The translations under genes and the position numbers were made by a program. A model generated the notes under the pieces. The model saw only the letters and a program-made list of their open reading frames with translations, had not been told where the DNA came from and ran no database searches. A stretch of 6,014 bases of DNA from Pseudomonadota bacterium. GTDB taxonomy: Bacteria; Pseudomonadota; Alphaproteobacteria; Azospirillales; Azospirillaceae. The DNA lies in NCBI GenBank assembly GCA_023412175.1, contig JAEYOB010000278.1, forward strand, positions 1 through 6,014, in the 5' to 3' direction. Below, piece by piece: positions 1 to 4,461 of this stretch (position 1 is its first letter; the number at the start of each line of letters is the position of its first letter).

Positions 1-257
1 ACTCCGTGCTGATCCGGGTGAGCGACGACGGCCCCGGAATCGCGCCGGAGATGATCGACCGCATCTTCAATCCCTTCACCCAGGCGGAACGGACGCTCGC
101 CCGCCAGCACGAGGGCATCGGTCTCGGCCTGCCCATCGTGCGCCGCTTCGCCGAACTGCACGGCGGCCGGGTGGAATTGGACAGCGCGCCGGGCCGCGGC
201 ACCACCGTGACCATCCTGCTGCCGGCCGCGCGTATTATCGGCAGCCCTGCCGCCTAA
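1..257 (+). CDS. Sensor histidine kinase, C-terminal fragment (HATPase_c domain)
   Basis: This is the end of a two-component sensor kinase whose start lies beyond the left edge; the reading frame is already open at base 3 and stops with TAA at 255-257. The visible 80-odd residues are the ATP-binding half of the catalytic domain: a G1 box (VSDDGPGI), an F box (IFNPFTQAE), a G2 box (GIGLGLPIV) and the closing strand region (HGGRVELDSAPGRGTTVTILLP). The linker with LARQHEGIGLGL resembles the PleC/DivJ type of kinases with HisKA plus HATPase_c. Such proteins autophosphorylate a histidine and pass the phosphate to a response regulator. The sensory region, phosphoacceptor histidine and any membrane segments are outside the window, so the stimulus cannot be inferred. 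No response-regulator gene follows. The domain call is firm; the subfamily is an inference. Confidence 0.93.
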   Translation, partial: SVLIRVSDDGPGIAPEMIDRIFNPFTQAERTLARQHEGIGLGLPIVRRFAELHGGRVELDSAPGRGTTVTILLPAARIIGSPAA

Positions 258-339
258 CCTTCTCCCGGCTGAAACTCACGCATACCAATCAAGACTCGGG
301 ATGTTTTACACTCGACTTTTTCCCGTGTTCGATTAGGGT

Positions 340-368
340 TTGCCGCAACCGTTACACTGCCGAATAAT
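340..368 (+). promoter_or_regulatory. Possible sigma-70-type promoter for mucR
   Basis: TTGCCG (340-345) and AATAAT (363-368) are separated by 17 bases and sit in the AT-richer leader ahead of mucR. The second box matches five of six positions of TATAAT; the first is a weaker match to TTGACA. Transcription from here would give a leader of roughly 85-90 bases. TATACT at 379-384 is an alternative -10 element but lacks a well-spaced -35 box. This is a pattern match only. Confidence 0.3.
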
Positions 369-448
369 GAATTCTCGGTATACTCCACGCTAAACACTAG
401 ACCTCTCCGCATATTCATGTATGCTCCCGGCAGAGCGGAGATAAAGTC

Positions 449-456
449 AGGGAGAG
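449..456 (+). promoter_or_regulatory. Ribosome binding site that fixes the mucR start at GTG 462
   Basis: AGGGAGAG ends five bases before GTG at 462-464 (seven bases from the AGGGAG core). No comparable purine-rich site stands before the in-frame upstream ATG at 417. The site therefore favours the GTG start, which also begins the protein where MucR homologues begin. Confidence 0.75.
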
Positions 457-461
457 CCCAG

Positions 462-884
462 GTGGCAGAGGATCTACAGCAGCTTACGGCGCAGATCGTT
501 GCAGCGTATGCGGCCAACAACAGCGTTTCCGTGAACGACCTTCCTTCGGTGATTCAGGGCGTCTATTCGGCGCTTAGCCGCGTCGGCAGTGAAACGGGCG
601 AATCGGCCGCTCCCGAGCCGCTGACCCCTGCGGTTCCGATCAAGAAGTCGGTGAAGCCCGATTACATCACGTGTCTGGAGTGCGGCAAGCAGCAGAAGAT
701 GCTCAAGCGGCATCTTGCGTCCGACCACGACCTGACGCCGGACCAGTACCGCGCCAAGTGGAGTCTGCCGCGCGAATACCCGATGACCGCGCCGAACTAC
801 GCCGAGGCGCGTTCGCAGTTGGCCAAGGCTTCGGGCCTGGGCCTTCAGGGCGGCCGCACCAGGGGCCGCGCCAAGAAGAAGTAA
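462..884 (+). CDS. mucR: MucR/Ros family zinc-finger transcriptional regulator
   Basis: A 140-residue DNA-binding regulator of the MucR/Ros family, known in rhizobia, Brucella and Caulobacter for controlling exopolysaccharide, motility, virulence and cell-cycle genes by binding AT-rich, T-A-step-containing promoters. The N-terminal part (about residues 3-40, LQQLTAQIVAAYAANNSVS and following) matches the family's helical region, which mediates higher-order oligomerisation. A Pro/Ala-rich linker follows. The prokaryotic zinc finger is at residues 71-89: C71-x2-C74-x9-H84-x4-H89, with the family signature LKRHL and then LTPDQYRAKW. The tail is basic (GGRTRGRAKKK). Length is normal for the family. 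All four zinc ligands are present, whereas some MucR proteins replace the second cysteine with aspartate. The GTG start is chosen from the ribosome binding site; a longer form from ATG 417 would add 15 unconserved-looking residues. Family members often repress their own promoter, and the AT-richer leader would suit that, but this is inference. Confidence 0.95.
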   Translation: MAEDLQQLTAQIVAAYAANNSVSVNDLPSVIQGVYSALSRVGSETGESAAPEPLTPAVPIKKSVKPDYITCLECGKQQKMLKRHLASDHDLTPDQYRAKWSLPREYPMTAPNYAEARSQLAKASGLGLQGGRTRGRAKKK

Positions 885-954
885 GGTCCGGGCACGGGAA
901 GGACGGGAACCGCACGCAACGCCGTCCCCGCCTTCCGATCCGGCTCCCCGGACC
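885..954. repeat. Nested inverted repeats between convergent genes
   Basis: GGTCCGGG (885-892), directly after the mucR stop, is the exact reverse complement of CCCGGACC (947-954). Inside it GGAAGGACGG (897-906) can pair with CCGT (922-925) and CCTTCC (931-936), with a five-base bulge. The region lies between the convergent mucR and lipoprotein stop codons, so it may act as a shared transcription end or mRNA 3'-end protector. There is no T-run on either strand, so it is not a canonical intrinsic terminator. Confidence 0.45.
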
Positions 955-967
955 GCGTGCCGCGGTC
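951..967 (-). terminator. Hairpin overlapping the lipoprotein stop codon
   Basis: GACCGCG (951-957) and CGCGGTC (961-967) form a perfect 7-bp stem with a 3-base loop, touching the lipoprotein stop codon at 966-968. The stem is strong, but no T-run follows on the minus strand, so it could be a 3'-end stabiliser rather than a terminator. It competes with the outer arm of the nested repeat, because both use bases 951-954. Confidence 0.3.
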
Positions 968-1148
968 AGTTGTCGAGTGCCGTGCCGATCGCGGCACCGC
1001 CAAGGCCGCCGATGATGGCTCCGCGCTTGCCGTCCAGGGCGTAGCCGCCGGCCGCGCCCGCGCCGCCGCCGAGCACCGTGCCGGTGTTGCAGGCCGCCAG
1101 CAGCATGCTCGCCGACAGGGCGACGGCAATCAGCTTGAAGCGTTTCAT
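966..1148 (-). CDS. Small glycine-zipper lipoprotein
   Basis: A 60-residue predicted lipoprotein. It begins with a basic n-region (MKRFK) and a hydrophobic stretch (residues 6-19), ending in the lipobox LAAC with the modified cysteine at residue 20. The mature part is only about 41 residues and is dominated by small residues: GGGAGAAGGYALDGKRGAIIGGLGGAAIG. These are two glycine-zipper helices separated by a short DGKR turn, the pattern of the glycine-zipper 2TM family (OsmB/SlyB-like). Asn at position +2 gives no strong inner-membrane retention signal, so outer-membrane location is likely. The ATG is preceded on the minus strand by AGAGGGGA at six-base spacing (plus-strand 1155-1162), which supports the start. 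Members of this type are often envelope-stress or osmotically induced; the specific role here is unknown. The leader can fold over the ribosome binding site (see separate entry). Confidence 0.85.
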   Translation of the reverse strand: MKRFKLIAVALSASMLLAACNTGTVLGGGAGAAGGYALDGKRGAIIGGLGGAAIGTALDN

Positions 1149-1151
1149 GTG

Positions 1152-1199
1152 GAATCCCCTCTATTGCGGTAAGCGCTCCACCGCATCAACAGGGGAATC
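1152..1199 (-). promoter_or_regulatory. Leader hairpin that pairs the lipoprotein Shine-Dalgarno site
   Basis: In the minus-strand transcript the SD core AGGGGA (plus 1155-1160) is the exact complement of UCCCCU upstream (plus 1191-1196). Past a one-base mismatch two more pairs form (1153-1198, 1152-1199). Nested inside is a second exact stem, TGCGGT (1165-1170) with ACCGCA (1180-1185), closing a nine-base loop. Together they make a two-stem structure with an asymmetric internal loop, about six bases upstream of the ATG. This could limit translation until melted or bound. Function is inferred from pairing alone. Confidence 0.4.
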
Positions 1200-1434
1200 G
1201 CCAATACGCTCCCGTTGCGGTCCGTGCAGCCCGTCAACGAAGCAATTGCCATGAGCGGAGGTCCGGCACGGCACCTCCCGCAACTGCACGAAAAGCGGCA
1301 TCGATACCGCCTACAGCCAAATATCGACAACCGATGACTTGCAGGGGCGGGCACGGAATCTTTGCCGGCAACACCGCAGCTTCATCCGCGCGGCGCGGCC
1401 CCGGAGCGCCGTTGCGCCCTCCGATCATTGGTGC
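1200..1434. other. Gene-free intergenic stretch with nothing clear
   Basis: Between the lipoprotein leader and the hairpin-rich block I see no credible coding region: the minus-strand open frames here lack a ribosome binding site and recognisable protein motifs. A 6-bp stem CGGCGC (1391-1396)/GCGCCG (1406-1411) is the only structure noticed and is weak in such GC-rich DNA. The lipoprotein promoter should lie here, but no convincing -35/-10 pair was found; a lone minus-strand TTGACG (plus 1232-1237) has no -10 partner at the usual distance. Confidence 0.5.
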
Positions 1435-1450
1435 TTGAAACAAAAAAGAA

Positions 1451-1578
1451 AGGCCGCTAGGTATGTACCCGCGGCCTGAGTCTAGGGAGGAAACGCCCAA
1501 GAAGGGCAGTCGCAAACGCGACGATAAGGTATCTAATGCTGCGCCGCAAAAAGCCAACCCTCGCGGGTTGGCTTTTTT
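1451..1578 (+). ncRNA. Candidate small RNA (hairpin series ending in intrinsic terminator)
   Basis: Four ordered stem-loops lie on the plus strand. They are AGGCCGC (1451-1457)/GCGGCCT (1471-1477); GCCC (1495-1498)/GGGC (1504-1507) with loop AAGAA; GTCGC (1509-1513)/GCGAC (1518-1522) with loop AAAC; and the terminator stem (1553-1572) followed by six T. Between the first two is an unpaired purine run, AGGGAGGAAAC (about 1484-1494), that could act as an exposed SD-like or seed sequence. TTGAAA at 1435-1440 could be a -35 box, but a matching -10 is poor (TAGGTA at 1458), so the 5' end is uncertain and may lie inside the first stem. A terminator facing right, with no plus-strand protein gene ahead of it for several hundred bases, implies some transcript ends here. 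An in-frame ORF from ATG 1463 runs straight through the terminator and is unlikely to be the product. I do not recognise a known RNA family. Confidence 0.35.
1548..1578. terminator. Bidirectional intrinsic terminator
   Basis: GCCAACCC (1553-1560) pairs perfectly with GGGTTGGC (1565-1572) around loop TCGC. The stem is preceded by AAAAA (1548-1552) and followed by TTTTTT (1573-1578), so it reads as stem plus T-run on both strands. On minus it would catch read-through from guaA. On plus it ends whatever is transcribed from upstream of 1548, presumably the candidate small RNA. Confidence 0.85.
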
Positions 1579-1599
1579 CATTTGTGGCAGATATGCAAC

Positions 1600-1636
1600 A
1601 AAAGGGGCGTAAGCACCGCCGAAGCGGCTCCGCCCC
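1600..1636 (-). terminator. Probable guaA terminator
   Basis: Eight bases after the guaA stop, the minus strand carries GGGGCG (plus 1631-1636) complementary to CGCCCC (plus 1604-1609), then TTTT (plus 1600-1603). Inside is CCGC-TTCG-GCGG, a UUCG-tetraloop hairpin with the stabilising C-G closing pair. The internal loop between the two stems is asymmetric and the T-run is short, so efficiency may be moderate; the stronger bidirectional terminator lies just beyond. Confidence 0.6.
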
Positions 1637-1644
1637 CTCGGGGA

Positions 1645-3195
1645 TCACTCCCACTCGATGGTGCCGGGGGGCTTCGAGGTGATGTCGTAGGTGACGCGGT
1701 TGATGCCGCGGACCTCGTTGACGATGCGGTTCGACACGCGGGCCAGGAACTCGTGCGGGAACGGGTACCAGTCGGCCGTCATGCCGTCGGTCGAGGTCAC
1801 CGCGCGCAACGCGCAGGCGTGGTCGTAGGTGCGGCCGTCGCCCATCACGCCCACCGTGCGCACCGGCAGCAGCACCACGAACGCCTGCCAGATGGCGTCG
1901 TAGAGGCCGGCGTTGCGGATCTCCTCCAGGTAGATGGTGTCCGCCTTGCGCAGTATCTCCAGCTTCTCCGGCGTGATCTCGCCGGGGACGCGGATCGCCA
2001 GGCCGGGGCCGGGGAACGGGTGGCGCTTCACGAACGCATCGGGCAGGCCCAGCTCGCGGCCGAGCGCGCGGACCTCGTCCTTGAACAGCTCGCGCAGCGG
2101 CTCTACCAGCTTCAGGTTCATGCGCTCGGGCAGGCCGCCGACATTGTGGTGCGACTTGATGGTCACCGACGGGCCGCCGGTGAACGACACGCTCTCGATC
2201 ACGTCGGGGTACAGCGTGCCCTGCGCCAGGAACCCGGCGCCGCCCACCTTGTGCGCCTCGCCGTCGAAGACGTCGATGAAGGTGGCGCCGATGATCTTGC
2301 GCTTCTGCTCGGGGTCGGACACGCCGGCCAGCTTGCCGAGGAACAGGTCGGCGGCGTTCACGTGGATCAGCGGGATGTTGTAGTGGTCGCGGAACAGCGT
2401 CACCACCTCGTCCGCCTCGCCGGCGCGCATCATGCCGGTGTCAACGAAGATGCAGGTGAGCTGGTCGCCGATCGCCTCGTGGATCAGCACCGCCGCCACC
2501 GAGGAATCAACGCCGCCGGACAGGCCGCAGATCACCTTGCCGGAGCCGACCTGGGCGCGGATCTTCTCGATCGCCTGGTTCTTGAAGGCCGCCATGGTCC
2601 AGTCACCCTTCAGGCCCGCCACGCGGTGCACGAAGTTGGACAGCAGCTTGGCGCCGTGCGGGGTGTGCACCACCTCCGGGTGGAACTGCACGCCATAGAA
2701 TTGGCGGCGGTCGTCGGCGATGGCGGCGAAGGGCGCGCCCTCGCTGACCGCCACCGGGCGGAAGCCCTCGGGCAGCGCGGTGACGCGGTCGCCGTGGCTC
2801 ATCCACACCTGCTCGCGGCCGCCGACCTCCCACACGCCGTCGAACAGCGCGCAGGGCTCCTTGACCTCCAGGAAGGCGCGGCCGAACTCGCGGTGGTCGG
2901 AGCCGGTGACGGCGCCGCCGAGCTGCGCGCACATGGTCTGCTGGCCGTAGCAGATGCCCAGCACCGGCACGCCCCTCTCGAAGACGATGTCCGGGGCGCG
3001 CGGCGCGTTCACCTCGGTGACCGAGGCCGGGCTGCCCGACAGGATGATCGCCTTCGGGTCGTACGCCTCGATCTTGTCGGGCGTCATGGTGAAGGGGTGG
3101 ATCTCGCAGTACACGCCGGCCTCGCGCACGCGGCGGGCGATGAGCTGGGTCACCTGGGACCCGAAATCGAGGATGAGGACGCGTTCGGCGGTCAT
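1645..3195 (-). CDS. guaA: GMP synthase (glutamine-hydrolysing)
   Basis: A full-length (516 residues) GMP synthetase, which converts XMP, ATP and glutamine to GMP in the last step of cytoplasmic guanine nucleotide synthesis. The class I glutamine amidotransferase domain comes first (about residues 5-190), with nucleophile Cys82 in GICYGQQ and the His172/Glu174 pair in FHPEV. The ATP-pyrophosphatase domain follows with the P-loop SGGVDSS (226-232) and VDTGMMR (251-257). The C-terminal dimerisation/XMP-binding domain includes [10 protein letters not shown] (347-356), [12 protein letters not shown] (391-402) and the conserved ending KPPGTIEWE. All catalytic residues seen are intact and length is typical. 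Upstream of the ATG there is no good Shine-Dalgarno sequence, so translation may rely on a short or weakly structured leader. The GNAT gene ends 72 bases upstream on the same strand, and a possible private promoter lies in that gap. Two terminator-like hairpins follow the stop. Confidence 0.99.
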   Translation of the reverse strand: MTAERVLILDFGSQVTQLIARRVREAGVYCEIHPFTMTPDKIEAYDPKAIILSGSPASVTEVNAPRAPDIVFERGVPVLGICYGQQTMCAQLGGAVTGSDHREFGRAFLEVKEPCALFDGVWEVGGREQVWMSHGDRVTALPEGFRPVAVSEGAPFAAIADDRRQFYGVQFHPEVVHTPHGAKLLSNFVHRVAGLKGDWTMAAFKNQAIEKIRAQVGSGKVICGLSGGVDSSVAAVLIHEAIGDQLTCIFVDTGMMRAGEADEVVTLFRDHYNIPLIHVNAADLFLGKLAGVSDPEQKRKIIGATFIDVFDGEAHKVGGAGFLAQGTLYPDVIESVSFTGGPSVTIKSHHNVGGLPERMNLKLVEPLRELFKDEVRALGRELGLPDAFVKRHPFPGPGLAIRVPGEITPEKLEILRKADTIYLEEIRNAGLYDAIWQAFVVLLPVRTVGVMGDGRTYDHACALRAVTSTDGMTADWYPFPHEFLARVSNRIVNEVRGINRVTYDITSKPPGTIEWE

Positions 3196-3225
3196 GGCAT
3201 CGGCACACTGTCGGTGGAAGCGTGC

Positions 3226-3255
3226 TAGATGCGCCCATGAGCCGCCGGGGTCAAG
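3226..3255 (-). promoter_or_regulatory. Possible guaA promoter
   Basis: The minus strand between the GNAT stop and the guaA start contains CTTGAC (plus 3250-3255) followed 18 bases later by CATCTA (plus 3226-3231). CTTGAC matches the alphaproteobacterial housekeeping -35 box well, while the -10 is a poor match. Transcription would begin about 25 bases before the guaA ATG. This is a pattern match with no other support. Confidence 0.27.
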
Positions 3256-3267
3256 GGATTTGGGCGC

Positions 3268-3807
3268 TCAACCGACCGCGGATTGCCGCGCCAGCGGCAC
3301 CAGGTCGCGCCAGCCGTACGCCACCTCCAGGATCTCGGCGCCGGCGAAGCGTCCCGGCCGCTCGGCCACCCGCGCGCCGCCCAGACGCTCGTAGAACCAG
3401 CGCGTCGGATTCGCCGACAGGCACCAGACGAGGGCGGAGCGGACGCCGCCCTCCACCATCCGCTCGGCGCTGGCCGCCATCAGCAGCCGCCCGATCCCCT
3501 GCCCCTTGGCGTCGTCGAGCAGGTAGAGCGCGTACACCTCTCCGGCGAAGCCGTCGACGCCGCGCCGCTCGGCGCCGAAGCAGGAGAAGCCGACCACCGC
3601 GCCGGTCTCGTCCACGGCGACCACGGTTCCGCGCCCCGGCCCGCGGTCGGGCAGCGTCATCCGCCAGCGCGCCTCGGCCGTGCGCACGGTCATCCTGGCC
3701 AGATAGCGGTCGGGCAGCATGCCGGCGTAAGTGGACTGCCAGCTCGCCACATGCACCCGCGCGATGGCGGACGCATCATCGGCCTGCGCATCGCGGATGA
3801 GGACCAA
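3268..3807 (-). CDS. GNAT family N-acetyltransferase
   Basis: A 179-residue single-domain GCN5-related acetyltransferase, transferring an acetyl group from acetyl-CoA to an unidentified amine. The N-terminal strand and helix (IRDAQADDASAIARVHVASWQSTY) are typical of the family. Motif A is at residues 90-110 (EVYALYLLDDAKGQGIGRLLM), with the acetyl-CoA pyrophosphate loop KGQGIG, where the usual first Gln/Arg is Lys. Motif B is at about 133-144 (NPTRWFYERLGG), including the aromatic YE region near the catalytic site. The opening and the ALYLL-AKGQGIG-LL pattern resemble the RimI-like general GNAT group, but substrate cannot be told from sequence. The start codon is TTG, backed by a strong ribosome binding site six bases upstream. 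The cupin gene ends 63 bases upstream and guaA starts 72 bases downstream, both on the same strand, so co-transcription is possible without implying a shared function. Confidence 0.93.
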   Translation of the reverse strand: MVLIRDAQADDASAIARVHVASWQSTYAGMLPDRYLARMTVRTAEARWRMTLPDRGPGRGTVVAVDETGAVVGFSCFGAERRGVDGFAGEVYALYLLDDAKGQGIGRLLMAASAERMVEGGVRSALVWCLSANPTRWFYERLGGARVAERPGRFAGAEILEVAYGWRDLVPLARQSAVG

Positions 3808-3813
3808 GGCGCG

Positions 3814-3822
3814 CTCCCTCCC
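3814..3822 (-). promoter_or_regulatory. Ribosome binding site supporting a TTG start for the acetyltransferase
   Basis: The minus strand reads GGGAGGGAG, then six bases, then TTG (plus 3805-3807). No ATG or GTG in frame lies close enough to use this site, and the TTG start places the first GNAT strand at the very N-terminus as expected. Just upstream, TTCTT (plus 3824-3828) and AAGAA (plus 3834-3838) form a small AT hairpin. Confidence 0.65.
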
Positions 3823-3870
3823 GTTCTTCCGTCAAGAAGAAGCTTGGGCTGCGGAGGCGCCTTGTCCAGA

Positions 3871-4350
3871 CTACTGCGACGAACCGACCTGCTTGCGCGG
3901 GTCCTCGGCCGGGTTGACGTAGTTCAGGTCGAACGGCCCCACGCCGTTGATCTGGACGACGGCGTCCTGCGGGATGAGCGCGTAATGCGGCATGTTCGCC
4001 GGCAGGACGGCCATGCCGCCGGTCGTCAGCGGCTGCACCTTGTCGCGGTCCACGCGGTCGCCAGTGCCGATCGCGAAGGTACCGGAGATCACGGTGACGG
4101 TCTCGTCCTTGGAGTGCCAGTGCGCCGGCACCTGATAGCCCGCCGGGAAGCGGACGCGGACCGTGAACGGGCCGGCCTCGCCCGGATTGCCGTACAGCAC
4201 CGACCACATCGCCCCGGCCGGCAGCGGCTTGGCGGGCTCATACTTGATGGTGTCCGGAGTGAAGACCGCGTGCTGGTCGGCCGCCACGGCCGGCAAGCCC
4301 AGAACAAGCCCCAGGGACAGCGCCGGCAGGATGAGGAACGCGCGCGGCAT
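3871..4350 (-). CDS. Secreted (periplasmic) single-domain cupin protein
   Basis: A 159-residue protein with a signal peptide: the hydrophobic stretch AFLILPALSLGLVLGLP, then AVA-A around residues 21-24 as a signal peptidase I site, giving a mature protein of about 135 residues. The mature part is one cupin barrel. Motif 1 is PAHWHSKDETVTVISGTF (residues 75-92), with metal ligands expected at His77, His79 and Glu83. Motif 2 is GGMAVLPANMPHYAL (111-125), with the fourth ligand His122. All four ligands are present, so a bound metal is likely. It ends in GPFDLNYVNPAEDPRKQ. Similar small exported cupins are widespread and mostly uncharacterised, so enzymatic versus binding role is open. The ATG has an excellent ribosome binding site, AAGGAGG, at six-base spacing (plus 4357-4363). 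The gene follows the methyltransferase by 111 bases on the same strand; TTGGAC/CATAGG with 17-base spacing (plus 4411-4416 and 4388-4393) could be a weak private promoter. Confidence 0.9.
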   Translation of the reverse strand: MPRAFLILPALSLGLVLGLPAVAADQHAVFTPDTIKYEPAKPLPAGAMWSVLYGNPGEAGPFTVRVRFPAGYQVPAHWHSKDETVTVISGTFAIGTGDRVDRDKVQPLTTGGMAVLPANMPHYALIPQDAVVQINGVGPFDLNYVNPAEDPRKQVGSSQ

Positions 4351-4461
4351 GGCAAGCCTCCTTCACCAGGGGTTCGGAAGCGTCAAGCCTATGCCGCGCG
4401 CCTCGGCACGGTCCAACGGGGCTAGGAGGCAAGGGCCGGTGCGTTCGTCCCGGCGCCGTCC

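Noticed and set aside
417..461. Longer mucR product from ATG 417
   Set aside because: The upstream ATG has no ribosome binding site, while GTG 462 has a good one, and the extra 15 residues do not look like a MucR N-terminus.
1431..1460. GTG-started nine-codon leader peptide before the first hairpin
   Set aside because: There is no Shine-Dalgarno sequence, no run of regulatory codons matching a downstream biosynthetic gene, and no plus-strand gene downstream to attenuate.
1234..1581. 115-residue minus-strand open frame between guaA and the lipoprotein gene
   Set aside because: It begins inside the bidirectional terminator, has no ribosome binding site and no recognisable domain.
1463..1612. 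49-codon plus-strand ORF starting ATG in the hairpin block (begins MYPRPESREETPKKGSRKR)
   Set aside because: No ribosome binding site precedes the ATG, which lies in the loop of the first hairpin. The frame also runs through the intrinsic terminator, giving the typical KANPRGLAFF read-through peptide. It is not fully excluded that part of it is translated.
1582..3228. 548-residue plus-strand open frame covering guaA
   Set aside because: It is antisense to the fully conserved guaA. Its composition (Val/Ala/His/Arg/Asp-rich, no domains) is what a high-GC gene yields on the opposite strand.
3283..4425. 380-residue plus-strand open frame across the GNAT and cupin genes
   Set aside because: It spans two real minus-strand genes and the gap between them, and shows no protein motif; it is a GC-driven open frame.
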